Below are positions 51,464 to 63,932 of a stretch of DNA of 64,000 bases, in pieces. Source of the DNA: Odobenus rosmarus divergens (Eukaryota; Chordata; Mammalia; Carnivora; Odobenidae); the NCBI RefSeq assembly GCF_000321225.1, contig NW_004450323.1, positions 4,312,920 to 4,376,919 on the forward strand. Direction: 5' to 3'. The translations under genes and the position numbers were made by a program. Numbering within the stretch: position 1 is the stretch's first letter; each line of letters begins with the position of its first letter. The notes below the pieces were generated by a model. That model searched no databases. It saw only the letters and a program-made list of their open reading frames with translations, and had not been told where the DNA came from.

Positions 51464-53151
51464 AAATAACTCAGGATATTTTAGATGACTCTGCTCAATC
51501 CATGTGAGCATATTGATGCTTAATGAATATGATGCAAATATGGTGCAATGGTGAGCATTGACTACGTCAAGGGATTGCAGAGAATGAGTAAGACACAGCT
51601 GTGATTTCAGAAAGGTTGCACAGTCTGGTAGAAGGTTCAAGAGGGTGTCTCCTCCAGAGCATGAGCTAAATGCTGGGCTGAAAAGTATGGGAGTCTTAGA
51701 ACGCTGGACAGTGGGATTCAGGAGCCGCATACTCTTCAATTTGTCTTTCATGTAGACAGCCTTTAGGGAACTGTTTCCTAGAGAAATAAGAGCTGTAAAC
51801 ACAGAAAATTTGTGTTTATTACTTAAACATCCAAGTAACATAAATGAAGGAAAACAAATGAGGGGAAGCGCCATCCCACGTGGCTTGTGGTTGGCTCATC
51901 ACGTGGGCAAGTAGCACCCCCTTGAGGCAGATGCTATGCAGTACCTCTGTATGTCCCAGACCGGCTCAACAGGCACCTGCATTCTAGCACACAGGACATT
52001 TTGAAACTGGGGTTTTCACATATTCCTCTATCAGTGATACTGGGTTGAGGTGGAGATGGGGTGGGGGGAAGGCCCATGGCAGGACTATGGACAGAAGCAG
52101 CCTTGTTGTTGGGCACCCCTCTCTGAAATGTTCAGAGCCAATTCGATTTCTTTATTGGGCTCGTCTTCCCATCCCCAGTCACCTTGGTGCTCTTTTGTAC
52201 TTTTTTTTTTTGGTCTCTAAGGTGAAATTATTTGTAAATCTAAAGGGGGGAAAATGTATTTAAAAGTCAAGTCTGAGATTTTGGGTTATTTGCCCAATTG
52301 CTGTCCAAAGCAACCTATGGAAATAAAACCCAGCATTTTCGTGGTTTAGAAAGAAGCCGTTTAAACATTTTGAGTCAGGTGGAGAATCGTGGGAGGGCCT
52401 TACTTGAACCAATCTGCAGCGCCACATATTTAATCAGCAGCAATGAGTCTGAGCGCCGGGGCAGGAGGGAAGGAGGCCCGAGGAGTAGAGAGAGGGAAAA
52501 GGGCGGGAAGGCCGCAGCTGCAGGAATGAAGAGAGAAAATGATTCAGGGAAGGAAAGCAGAGCAGGAAAATGCCAACAAAGAGTGGGAAGGGTACAGGTA
52601 GACAACAGCAGTTAGAGTTTCTCCAGACCCATACCAACCCACCCCCGTGTGGTGGGGCCGCGTGCGAAGAACGTGGTGGAGTCGGTTGTTGGCATCGAGC
52701 CTGGTGCGCGGTGCCTTGGTTCCTTATCCACAGAGGTTTATGATTTTGATTCGGATTTCCTCAAGCCCAGAGTTACCTCGGAGATGTCCCATCCCCCAGG
52801 ATTTCTCCCGCGAAAACTCTAATCCTCAACTGACTTTGAAATCAGAATGAGGGCAACTCTGGGATCCTCCTCAGAGATAAGCTGCCAATTTGGGGTACCT
52901 CCAAAATGGGGCACCGGCCAATTACAGTGGAGGTGACCAAGGTGACTCTGAGGAATTCAATTAGGAAAATAATTTTTAGTTATGACCAACAGTGTATTGA
53001 GCTTGGCTAAGGTAATGAGGGATTGAGGCTCTGGTTCTTGTTAAGTGGAATTAGGACAAAACCAATTAAAATAGAAGTTTATTAGTGAAACTACATCATC
53101 TGTGAAAACATGGAAAACAGAGAACATATTGAAAATACTGCACGACGAGTG

Positions 53152-53350
53152 GGGTGCATGGGTGGCTCAGTTTGTTAGGTGTCCGGCTCGGTTTCGGCTC
53201 AGGTTGTGCTGTCAGGGCCGTGCGACTGAGCCCCGCCCTTCCCCGGGCTCTGCGCCAAGCTGAGCACGCAAAACCCGCTTAAGATTCTCTCACACCCTCT
53301 CCCTCTGTCCACCCCCCCCAAAAAACCCCAAAAAACCCCCAAAACCAAAA
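53152..53350 (+). mobile_element. CAN-SINE (diverged)
   Basis: GTGCATGGGTGGCTCAGTTT head, GGCTCAGGTTGTGCTGTCAG body, then a CT tract and a CCCC/AAAA-rich tail. Older copy. Confidence 0.82.
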
Positions 53351-55309
53351 AACTGCCTAAAGAGCAAGACATAGAGAAATTACATGCTTTGAGAAGCCCT
53401 CAGCCACTTTTCTCTTTTCTAGTGGAGTTAGGCATGTTATGAGTGTTGAACTCTAACCTCACAACTTTAAAAATCATCAAAAGGCAAGTGAAACTCACAG
53501 TGAAGAAAGACCTATGCTCTGTTTGCTGCTGGGTATGCCTCTTCCGATCTTCCTCTGACCTCGGCACCTGTCAACTCTCACCTCTCTGGAGGGCTCCCGA
53601 GTGGGTCTTTCCTCTCAACAGTAGCACCCATGCATCCAGGGCTGAGATTTCTAGAGAAAGCCCCAATCCTCATCTGTCCTGGAAATATCTGTATTCCCCA
53701 AGCACCAGACTTGAGAAAAAGGTGTGGTATCACCTTAGGCGACAGGGGTTGGAATTCTCATTCTGGCCCCTACAAACCATGGGATCTTACATATATCTCT
53801 AAGCTTCAGTTCTTGAGATAAAATGTACGAGGGGTCAGACACATCCTAAGTACTCAATAGAGGGTGGCTTTTTTGTCTTAATTCACTTACTCTCACTCAG
53901 AATCTTGCTTTGGAAATTAAAAGCCATGGTAGGCTGGGGGTACTATGCCTTCGGTTTCCGGCTATTTGTGTTCTAACTATCTGGGTTAGGTTTCATTTCT
54001 TTTATAAAGCTCATGTAACCCTGCACCACATGGACCCAGGCAGGATTACTGATGTTTCAGTGTTAAGAGACTCCTTCGAAATGAACTCTCTAAACACAAC
54101 TGGCATTTTAAGAAATGCTCAAAAATATTTAGAGGATAAAATTATTCATACCTGTTTCTTATGAGTGAAGTTATTACTACTACTCTTCTATTATGTCCTT
54201 CATGATCCTTGGGCACACAGTAAACGCTTAAATAAATCTCGGTTAATTTGCACCATCTACAGATTGATTGCACATGTATGTCGCTGAGTTTCCTTAAGAC
54301 ATCAGCACACTTACTATCGAGTGTGACTGCCGCCTACATGGTGCAGTCACCTAATGACCAAGAAAGGGGATGTGTGCCATTTCCCCCCCTTTAAAAATGG
54401 TAAGAGCAAAACAAATGAAAATGGCTACAATGAAACAAAAAACCCCCGAGACTCAAGTAGAAGGGAATGGAAGGGAAGGAACTGCTTTTGTGCTGAAGCG
54501 CCCCTTAGCATCTGTATCTGTTTTCTGCGATCATCCTGACAGCCCACCGCCACCCCTGGCCGGTCCATGCATGGTCGGCACCACCGGGGCTCACAGCCCA
54601 GAGGAATCGGGGAAGCCAGGGGTTTCCAGCCGGCATCCGCTCTGAGTCAGTCCCTATGCTGCCCTAAGGGTTAAATATTTTTACTCTCTCCAAGTGAAGC
54701 TGATAGGCTGGCAGATCGTGAACACACCCGTTTTGGGGACTATACAATATGGAACTCCAGAACTTTCTCCAACAACAACATGATAGCCATGAAAATGACC
54801 TTAAGAAGTACTGCAATATCACTTTTGTTTTCAAGTTTGTAAGGGGTTATGCTGTACCTACTCGACTACCTATTGTTTCGCTTCTTCAACTCACCGCCCT
54901 CTGAATTGCCCGTTCGGTTTCTAAGGCTTTAAAGCAGGAATCTAATCGGGGCCGGTGTGGAGACAAGAAAGGCTGTGCTGTGAGAAAGGGTGTACGGGCC
55001 GGGGGTAACAGACCACAGCTGCTACTGTGGCTACTCGGCACATTCTAGTTTCGGTCTTTGGGCAGTGATACTCGGGTGCTCAGCTGGCGTCCGGAGGGCT
55101 ATGGAATCATTCATTCCAAAGGCTCCGGCGGTGCCCTGCCTTCATCCATGACTCTCCTTTACTCCCCTCCTTTATACGTGAATAAAGGAGTTTTAGAAAC
55201 CTTCTGTACCAAATTACTTCTTGTCAAGAGTACCATAACCTGCTGGGAAAACAGGGAATCTTCTCTCTTAATTAACCACACGTTCGTAAGTATTAAAATA
55301 AGAGTTAGA

Positions 55310-56633
55310 AAAATAAATTATTCAACACTGACATTTTATTTTCCGAACTTTTATCATTTTTACAAAACAAAACAAAAAGCAGGTATCAAAAACAGCAAAG
55401 AGGTTATAGAATTTCTCCACCAGTTTTTACGTAAGACAGTGATTACAAAACTGGTGTCCAATGTAAATACTAAACACAGGCTGATTTCCCTCTTGGTCAT
55501 ATGCATTCAGGTGGTTTGTTTTGGAGTTACTGAATGATAACTTTTTGTAAGCACCGGTCATTTTTTGAGAACCAATTTGGTTTGTCCAACAAAGTAAACA
55601 CTTTTTGCTGTGTGGCATTTTCCTTTTTTGAAAACCACTGAGCTAAAATACAGAATGTGTATGTGTCTGGATCTGAACCAAATCTTTTAAGATCCTAATT
55701 ACCCTGAAGAACGCTGAAGACATTTATAGGGCATATTAAACACTAGTTTAATAAACCTCATAATGTCTAAGGCAGCTATTATATTTCTAAAGAAAATAGC
55801 GTTTCATTCAGAGGCTGCCCAGAGTTTGAACTTCATCATTGTTTCCACGTCTTTTCTCATTTGGAGTAGTTTCCCCAAATTGGGTCATATTATTAGAACA
55901 AAGTTTTATGCTCGTGCCAAAGAGGCTCTGGCATTTCATAGATACATTTTTGTAGAGCAAGACTCCTTGCTCTGGACCCTGGAGACCACAAAGAAATCAA
56001 GAGGCCATGATTATTGGATGCAGAGAGGAAAAAGCGTACTTAAGCTCACATGATCTGGAGGTAAGCAGAAACAGAGCTGGAACTTGGGAGTGCTGTTCAG
56101 CCACCACTTGTTCCAGAAACACATTTTGCTTAAATAAGGGAATTATGGTCCAGTTTTGCAATGTCAATAGCTGCCAGTTTCTCAAATATATTTTTTATAA
56201 AGATCATTTCCTGGCTAGGAATGAGTTAGGAAACTGGCCTCAAATTCTGATCAAATTTCTATTAGTCAAAAACAAAACAAACAAAACACTTCAAAAAAAA
56301 AAGCAAAACGAAACAAAACCCCAACCAGCCGATAGGGGTTAAAATTGCACATTTAAACCTGAAGGCAAATTATACTATATACAGACAGGTATACACCAAA
56401 ATCGTTTTTTGAGAGCATGAAACACTCCTGTTCATAAACATTTCCTCTCTATTATCCCAATTTTCATGAAAGGAAAACTGATATGTGATTTTGCTCTTTA
56501 CGGATATGAAAAAGGAAGCAAGAAGGCAAAGCTGAGAGAAACAGATGCTACCCGAAGGGCAGCAGTGGCATTTGGTTGTTTTGGTCTTTGTACCAGCAAC
56601 TCCCACACCCATGGGCTGTCCAGTTCCCGCCGA
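55310..56633 (-). other. ARPC5: ARPC5 3'UTR (probable extent)
   Basis: About 1.3 kb after the stop with no repeat that I recognise. A canonical AATAAA on the minus strand lies at 55340-55335, predicting cleavage near 55305-55325. An ATTAAA at 55752-55747 could give a shorter form. The length fits an ARPC5 mRNA of about 2 kb, but the end point is inferred from the signal only. Confidence 0.6.
55335..55340 (-). terminator. ARPC5: Polyadenylation signal AATAAA of ARPC5 (candidate)
   Basis: Minus-strand AATAAA in A/T-rich sequence 1.3 kb after the ARPC5 stop codon. It is the first canonical hexamer I found in the 3'UTR direction, with an ATTAAA alternative at 55752-55747. Confidence 0.55.
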
Positions 56634-56696
56634 CTACACGGTTTTCCTTGCGGTCAGGACCCGAACAATGGACCCGACTCCTCCAGCAGCAAGTGC
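56634..56696 (-). CDS. ARPC5: ARPC5 coding exon 4 (codons 132-151 and stop)
   Basis: 63 coding nt after a TTTTTAG acceptor: [20 protein letters not shown] then TAG at 56636-56634. This is the conserved C-terminus of p16-Arc. The exon continues as the 3'UTR. Confidence 0.97.
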   Translation of the reverse strand, partial: ALAAGGVGSIVRVLTARKTV

Positions 56697-59600
56697 CTAA
56701 AAACGAACAAAAATGTAAATGCTGATGGAATCATAAAGAGTCATTTCTTATACCAAGTAAAACATTTTTCTTAAAGGAGGAATGTGTGCAGCTATCGGCT
56801 TTGGATTCATTAATTTTCATAAACATTTCTTGAACACTGATCATGCGCCAGGCACTGTTCTTGGTACTGGGGACACAGCGACCCACACCACCTTCGGAGT
56901 CCCTGCCTCATGCACCCACATGCCAGTGAGACACTAGCTGACGTTCTAGTATGTTGTTTTCACATTATGGGATGTTCTTAAGGATTTACAGCATGTGCTT
57001 GCCTAAAACGGGTGCTCACATGTCAATTTAGGACTTTGATTTTGCTCTCTTCTTAGCACTGTCAGGAAGAAATTCAAACTGGAATCAACTACCCAACTAA
57101 GTTCCATTTAGATTAGCCAGTTTGTCAGATTCTTTTTATTCCCCCCAAGCTAAGAATGTATTATTTGATAGCTAAGAACTAGAAACTTTAATTTTGACTT
57201 TACCTTCAAAAACTGCGAGTCCTGAGTACAATTCAAATCAGGAATTGAAAGCTCTGGCTTACTTACTGAATACTTTTGTGTATTGGGTACCGTGCTAGAT
57301 GCCAGGGATATACACCTTCTGGTCTACCGGGAAGGGGCAGATATATAAGGAGAGCATGTTAATATAATGTATGCAATGACAGAGGTGTGCCCTGGGGTGA
57401 GGAGGCACTCAGGCACAGAAAATCCTGTGCAAAGGTCGAGAGGTGTGGAACTGTACGGTGTGTTCTGGGAAAGCATACTATTATGCTGCTCACTGCTGGA
57501 GCACGGGGGGGAAGAACAACGTAGGAGAGGAGTGGCTAGACTTGGGAACTTGGGCTTCATTCTACAGGTGACTGACAGGGTAGATCTGGATTTAAGAGAG
57601 CGTTCTGGCGATTGGGTGGAGAACAGATTCGAGGGGGACAGAACTGGTAGCTGGAGGCCCGTGTAGCAAGTTACAGCAACAGACTGGGAGAGAGGCTGCA
57701 AAGAGCTGCATCAGAAGGGTATCTGTGTGCATGGCTGAGAATTATTTAGCAGACAGACTGGCAAAAACTGGTGACTGATGTTAGGAAGCAATGAAGACTT
57801 AACGTGGGCCTCAGTTTCCCCATCCACCAAAAGAGGAATGATAGCAAGCTTCTCCTCCTGGTATTTTTATGAGGATTAAAGGAGTTAATATTTATAAAGT
57901 GCTTCCGAGAGTGCTTGGAATACAGTAAGTGCTCCACCAATGTCTGCTATGATCCTGAGACTGGATAGGAACCAGGTTGCTTAGGTTTTTAAGTAGGCTC
58001 TTCATCTCTACATTGAGGATGATAAAGATGTTTATATACCTTGTAGGGTCATTATGAGGCCTAATGAAACATCAACTAATGGTACAGTGACTGACAAATG
58101 GAAAGTGTTCCTGAATAGGATGACCATATACATTATTCTCCAACTGGTACTGGAGAGTGAAAGGGAACTAGTCATAATTACGTTGGGACAACAGGCATAA
58201 ACTGGGGCCGTCTTGGGAAAACAGTGAGGTCTGGTTATCCTGTCCATAAAAATTAGCTCTCTTTATTTGACAGTGTATAAGCCTTCAAGTGACTTGACCA
58301 AGACGAGTTTTACTCTCTTTAGTGTGTGTTTTCATCACTGAATGTGTGCTGCAAATCAGAATCTCTTAAGATCAAGGTTAGTGAGGATAAATCTAAATGT
58401 TCATTTTCATGCGTTAAAGATGTACAGCCAAGAAATCAAAATAATTATTTAGGTGAGAGAACGTAACTTACCTTTTCATGCCATTGCAATAACACAGCAC
58501 TGCTATTGTCAGAGGGGCTCTCGAAGCCTTTATAAATATACTTCATTAGAAGATCCACACCATTCTTGTCCAGGGATTGAACTGCCTTTTCAATATCATT
58601 CGCTTTAAAAGAGATGAGCACCTTCAAGACAATGCTGCCGGCTCGATCCTGGGGATAAAGAAAGAACAGAACATTTAGACATGTGGGTGTGGAGCGGTTG
58701 TTCTAGAAAGGCCACACCGAGAAGGTGACATTTAAGACCTGAAGGATAGAAGGCTCCCTGGGGGCCAGAGCGATACGGTGGACTAGTAGGACAGGTCAGA
58801 AAGGTCGTGGGAAGAAAGACCACGTAAGCCCCACAGGCCACTGTGACGACTCTGGCTTTCATTAAGAAAAATGAGAAGATGTTGGAAGGTTTTGAGAACA
58901 GTGATATAATCTGACTTGTATTTTAATGGGATCCCTTTGGCTGCCTAAAATGGGTGCTCACATGTTGAGAATAAGCTGAAGTGGGGCTGGTGGGGGGCAG
59001 GGAACGAGGCAGAAGCTGGGAGACCAGTCTGCAAGGGACTGCAATAACACAGGCTGGCTTTGGCTAGCATGCGAGCAGTGCGGGGGGGACAGATTCTCGA
59101 CATGTTTGAAGGAGAGCTGAAAGGATTTGCTTACAAACAGATGTGATAACTTGACAATTTTCTTAAATCAGTATTTAAATTTTACTTCTTGACCTCAAAA
59201 AAACCCTGAAGACAAAGAAAAAATGAAGTGCAGTTCTACCCTGAACCATCCTTCAAAAATTATAAGCTTTTAAGAAGACTTATTTTAAGTTTTACATCTA
59301 CCATCAAGATATAAGATATAGTGATCTTCACTTATGAGTTTTTTCCTTTGATAAAAGGCTGTTCCAAGAGCAAAGTTATTTTTTCACCCATGAAGCCAAG
59401 CAAAGAGAACACTTAGTTTACCCTTTCAACAATTTCACTTCGCCTTTTCAAGAAAAGAGTGGTATCTTTGGCATTCCTACTGATCAGGAGTTTACAGAAT
59501 GTTTCTACCACCTATTGTTGTCTTCAGTTTAAAGACCATGGAATTACCCAATTTAGAAAAATATTCTTAACAAACACAGCTATAACTTCCCACCCACAAA

Positions 59601-62600
59601 CTGTGGTAAAAACTCACCCATATAAAAGCAGAAGGTGGTAAAATTGAAATTTCAATGATGTCCCTCGCCACTTTCAAAAACCAAAGAAAATGTTTCCTCT
59701 CATTGTTGCCTAGATAATTATGCATTTACCTAAATTATTACTAGTATTCAGTTAAAGAGATCCTTAGGGCTCCTACAGACAATGGGTCCACAGCTCTAGG
59801 CTTCATTTTAAATAATTAGTAAATACGTTCTCCAGAATTTCTGGAAAGACTGCTGCAGGGAATGTTGGTCATGTTTTTCTGAAGGGCAATTTGGCAATAC
59901 CGCTTGCACCAAAAGCCTTAAAAAATATGCATTCGAAAACCCAGCGATTCACTTCTGGGAATTCATTCAAAGGAAGAAATGAACAATTTACCCAAAATTG
60001 TTCATTTCGGTACCGTTTGCAACAACAAAAGGTCAATCATCTAAATATATGACAAAAGGAAACTAGTTATATGTAAACTGCAGCATATGTATATGCAGCC
60101 ATTAAAAAAAGATGCTTATAGAATTAAACTTAAGATGTTCATGTACATTGTAAAAAAAAGCCAGTTATAAAACTCCATTTTTATTAAAACAAACAAACAA
60201 ACAAACCCCCCCCCCAACCACAACTAATACAAAAGCTCTATAAGCATACAGCAACACCCGAAAGTAATAACCGGTTGCCTCCGGGCAGTGGGATGATGGC
60301 TGACTACCCTTTTTGTCCCCTCACTTCGAATTTTCTATAAACATTTTTTTTTTTAAGATTTTATTTATTTATTTATTTTGAGAGAGAGGATGAGAGAGAG
60401 AGAGAGCATGATGGGGGGGAGGGTCAGAGGGAGAAGCAGACTCCCCGCTGAGCAGGGAGCCCGATGTGGGACTCGATCCCGGGACTCCAGGATCATGACC
60501 TGAGCCGAAGGCAGTCGCTTAACCAACTGAGCCACCCAGGCGCCCTCTATAAACATTTAATACTTGCATAATTTAGAAAGATTTCTAAAAAGTAACCAAA
60601 TAGAATCTTGTTTATTTTGTACAAGTTTTGTTTATTCTTCAGGCCTTTGTTTAAATTCAACCCACGTGCCTCCATTAAACACACCAAAATGATCTCTCTT
60701 ATATTCATAACTCAGTATTAGAGTGCTATTTTTAACATGTAAATTTTTACCTATCAAACTACATAGTAAGCTCGTCCGTGTCAAAGACAAGAAATGGTTA
60801 AAATATTTGTTGCTTTCATACTTCAGAGGATTTTGGTAAGAAAGCTAAGACGCCAGCAGAGATCACTGTGTGTCTGACTTACCTTCACCGCCTGACTCTT
60901 GGTGTTGATAGGGGGATTTTTCAGAGCTGCCTGGAGGGCGGCTGTCATGTTTCCTGTGATGGAGGTTAAGGGGATAGCGGCATAGGGCAGCTCTCAGGAA
61001 AGCATTGTTTACCAGGTATCATTGGTTCTTAAGACTTGATTTTATACACAGAAAGAAAAATTACCATAGTCACTATGTTCAATATTGGAAAACTCAGTAT
61101 GTTGGTTTCAATGATGTCAATCAAATGTAAAATCCTGAAAACACAGGAGAACGTATTAAGGCAAAGACCAGTTCTTGTCTGGTTCTAATTACTACATGAA
61201 CACTTTGATAGCCTTTTATTTTCCAGTAAGACACATATGCAAACATTATCCAGTAATATTTAAAAAAAAATTTATGTATCTCAGAATTATTAGGTCCCAA
61301 AATGAAACAGCATATCCTCAACCAAAATGTGTTTTTATGTGATTCTAACTGGAAAAACAAAGACCAAACTTTTGCTAGAATTATACTGTGTATGAATTGA
61401 ATGATGGCAGAAAATGCTGGTGACTATTCTAGCACTCTAAATGATACACATCAGCAATCTCTCAGTATTAATGAAAAGAGGCATTACAAAAGATGTAATA
61501 ATGACATTCAGGTAGAAGCTTAATTTTTCTGTTTTGCACATTTTCTCTTATATTTCATAAAGGTTATTAAAACTGTTTTAGGTCATACCTATTAAATTTA
61601 GTCTTTGAAAGCACCAGTGCATTAGCAAGTACGAGACACGGAAGGCCAATCAGACTGTCAGAATATACAGTCATTCCCCTAAAAGGAAAACCACAGCGTT
61701 CACTTGTTCCTCCATCTGTAGTGCCTGACCCAGAGCTTGTCTCTTCTGGTTGCAACAAGAGAAGAAGAGACAATTATCTTTTTATTTTAAGATAAAGTGA
61801 TTAAAAAGCAGATCCATTATATGGATACAGCAGTACCAGTTAAGAGTCATCACCCACCAACCTAAAGTTAGTTCACAAAAACATCATTTATCCATCACAA
61901 AGAATGTTTTCAGACAGAATAATATTCATTGCTTATGTTTGAAAAAGAAAAAGAAAAAGAAAAAAAAGGTCTGACCAAAAAAACCCCCCAAAACAAAAAA
62001 CCCCTATGGTTGGTGGTAAGCTGTTATTTTCAAGGGTTAACGAACTTCTAGGAAAGCATGCCTTTTGCAGACTGGCTCATTTTTAAGACCTAAAGCGTTT
62101 AAGTATTTAAATAATGCAAAATAGCAACAGCTGACTGTGGAAGTTGTGGAAATCAAAGAAACATCTGTATGCTGATAAATGTTTAGTGCTGTATTTTAGG
62201 TGCCTTTAAGACTAGATATAGTGACAACCAATACTTTCACTCATATTTCCCCATTATACTTTAATAGGACATTGATGAGGAAAGGGTTTAAAGAGTCTTC
62301 CTTACCTTATGAATACATTCAAGAATAATTAGAACTGAGTGAACTCAGTAACTGAGAATCTCTAAAACTACAGCATTAGTCGTTCCAACATTTACATTTT
62401 TCTAAAAAAGATGTGATGCAAATGCTCACTCGAATTTATGAATATTCAAATATGCAAAAACGAAAACCAGGAACTGACAGCCACATTTTAACTGAAATGG
62501 AAACGATTTCAGAATTACAAAAATGATTCTGCTTTGTACAAATGACTCATCGTCTATTTTATTCACTGGGGTTTATTTTAAATACTTCCAGGGATTCTCC

Positions 62601-63458
62601 ATATGCAATCCCTGTTTTCTTTCCATTGTTCCCCGCTTAGCAGGTAAAAGCCTACAAGCTTCCTTCTTGGGAGTTAGTTTTTTGTACACACTCCCTTTCC
62701 CCCGGTTAACAAATTCTCTATCTTGCAACCTTTATCTTGCCAAATTCCTTTCTCTTTAAATAGTGATTTAAAAAAAAAAAAAAAGGCCCAGGGGCTAAAA
62801 GGACAGAGGGCCTCAATTCTGCAAACCGCCCCATCCCTCCCAGCAAGGAATAAACTCTCCTAACCCTGCCGAAACCCAACCGCCAAAACAGAAGCAGCTG
62901 CTCCTCCCAATCACAAATTTCTGGAGCCGAGGTGACTCCGGCAATCACCCTCCTGGGGAGGACAACTTAAGCGCCCCCCCGAGAGCCAGAGCGCAGCACC
63001 AGATGCCTCCCCCCGCGCCGCGAGGGCGCGGTCCGCCCCGCCAGTTCCCGGAGGCAGCAACTCCGGCCGCAACCTGAGGAATCGGGGCGGGAGAGGCGCG
63101 CCGGGAAGGGCAAGTTTCCGAGGCGGGACCCTGGGTTCTCGGGGCAACTCGGTTAGAAATGGGAGTGTCCCCTGCCCTCTCAAGAGTGGGGGACCCCAGA
63201 GAGACAGATTTAAGTCATGGGCCGCTGGGGGCAGCTCCGCTCCCCTGCCCCGGGGTCGGCGGGGGTCCCGGGAGAGGAGCGGGTGGGGAAGGGAGGCCGG
63301 CAGACGCAAGGATATTGCCGCAGGCAGGAGTCCACCTCGCCTTCGTCAGGCCCGGCCTGCCCATCGCCCCCGTCTTCCTCGTCTACGAACTTGTTCTCGT
63401 CGTACTCATCCACATCCACCTTCCGGAACCGGGCCGACGACACGGTGTTCTTCGACAT
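56634..63458 (-). CDS. ARPC5: ARPC5 gene, complete coding span (Arp2/3 complex subunit 5, p16-Arc)
   Basis: Smallest subunit of the seven-protein Arp2/3 complex, which nucleates branched actin filaments at the cell cortex. ARPC5 is mainly helical and tethers ARPC1 to the ARPC4/ARPC2 core. Four exons (63316-63458, 60883-60955, 58472-58648, 56634-56696) join to 151 codons plus a TAG stop, the same length as human p16-Arc and almost identical in sequence (for example Val for Met in NSSAVLLQ). Intron 1 has AT-AC ends with U12-type signals; introns 2 and 3 are GT-AG. The promoter is a CpG island shared with a divergent neighbour. No damage is seen. Confidence 0.97.
56800..56965 (+). repeat. L2/MIR-type fragment in ARPC5 intron 3/3' region
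   Basis: 'acatttcttgaacactgatc atgcgccaggcactgttctt ggtactggggacacagcg' is the common 'population of L2-type ends' pattern. It lies just upstream (gene sense) of ARPC5 exon 4. Confidence 0.55.
57260..57710 (+). repeat. L2-like LINE fragment in ARPC5 intron 3
   Basis: 'taccgtgctagatgccaggg atatacac', 'cctgtgcaaaggtcgagagg', 'ttgggcttcattctacaggt' fit L2. Confidence 0.5.
57800..57975 (+). repeat. MIR SINE in ARPC5 intron 3
   Basis: 'gggcctcagtttccccatcc', 'gtatttttatgaggattaaa' and 'gtgcttggaatacagtaagt' in MIR order. Confidence 0.72.
58472..58648 (-). CDS. ARPC5: ARPC5 coding exon 3 (codons 73-131)
   Basis: 177 nt, phase 0, CCCCAG acceptor and GTAAGT donor. It begins [20 protein letters not shown] and ends [11 protein letters not shown]. 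It encodes the central helices that pack on ARPC4 and ARPC1 in the solved complex. Confidence 0.97.
58680..59080 (+). repeat. L2-like LINE fragment in ARPC5 intron 2
   Basis: 'aaggccacaccgagaaggtg acatttaagacctgaagg' and 'gatataatctgacttgtatt ttaatgggatccctttggct' follow L2. Confidence 0.55.
59840..60335 (+). repeat. Old L1 3' fragment in ARPC5 intron 2
   Basis: 'agggcaatttggcaataccg', 'cccagcgattcacttctggg', 'ccgtttgcaacaacaaaagg', then an (AAAC)n and C-run. L1ME-type 3' order; a CAN-SINE sits at its right edge. Confidence 0.65.
60347..60545 (-). mobile_element. CAN-SINE (reverse) with target-site duplication, ARPC5 intron 2
   Basis: T-tract, (TTTA)n, GA-rich tract, GGGACTCGATCCCGGGACTC and GCCACCCAGGCGCCC. 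The perfect 13-bp duplication tctataaacattt lies at 60334-60346 and 60546-60558. It ends about 340 bp downstream of ARPC5 exon 2. Confidence 0.95.
60883..60955 (-). CDS. ARPC5: ARPC5 coding exon 2 (codons 48-72)
   Basis: 73 nt after a CATCAC acceptor and before a GTAAGT donor. The bases complete Gln48 and then read [20 protein letters not shown] and QAVK. It is the first helical region of p16-Arc. The reading frame to exon 1 is only correct with the AT-AC boundaries. Confidence 0.95.
60956..63315 (-). other. ARPC5: ARPC5 intron 1: AT-AC, U12-type (minor spliceosome) intron
   Basis: The intron is 2360 nt. It starts ATATCCTTG (U12 5' site consensus RTATCCTTT) and ends ...CATCAC. The near-consensus branch site CCCCTTAAC at 60973-60965 puts the branch adenosine about 10 nt from the 3' end, the tight spacing typical of U12 introns. 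No GT-AG pair gives the conserved Gln-Gly-Asn-Met junction. Inside are scattered A/T-rich stretches and a (GAAAAA)n tract near 61942-61968, but no CAN-SINE. Confidence 0.9.
63316..63458 (-). CDS. ARPC5: ARPC5 coding exon 1 (codons 1-48)
   Basis: 143 nt from ATG (63458-63456). It begins [20 protein letters not shown] and continues with an acidic segment ([14 protein letters not shown]) to DSCLR plus two bases of Gln48. The acidic, flexible N-terminus is typical of ARPC5. The exon runs into ATATCCTTG, a U12-type 5' splice site, rather than GT. Confidence 0.96.
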
Positions 63459-63932
63459 CCCCGATCCGGACCGGTGGCAAAAGCCTCCTCTCGGTTGCTG
63501 CCTCTACCTCGGTAAGCGTAGCCCACCAGGAACCCGCAGCCTGGCGCCTTCACTTCCCTCTTCCGCTCTGGGGCGTCGCCGGCAGCCGGGGCTCAGGCGC
63601 TTCTGGGCCTGCGCGCAGGCGGCGCTCCTTCCTCCTCAGCTTCATGCTCTTCTCTAGCCTACGCCGCCCCCACTCTTACCCCGGGGAGCGCGCGCGAGGG
63701 AGGGAGCACGCTGGACGCAATGCGCAGGCGCGGGCTCTCTGCAGGAAAGGGGCGGGGCTGGGCGAAAGAGGCGGGGGCGGGAGGGGGCGGGGCCGGAGGG
63801 AGGGCCGAAAGCGGTGCCGCGGGCAGAGGTAAGAGGCAATTGGTTGTCCGAGGGTGTCACGTGATCCCCAGGGGGTTTCCATAGCAACGCTTCTCTGCGG
63901 TCCAGCCAAGGGGGGGTCTTAGGTTGGCGGCT

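Noticed and set aside
55058..55537. 159-codon open frame on the plus strand near the ARPC5 3' end
   Set aside because: It overlaps the ARPC5 3'UTR in antisense and has no recognisable protein features.
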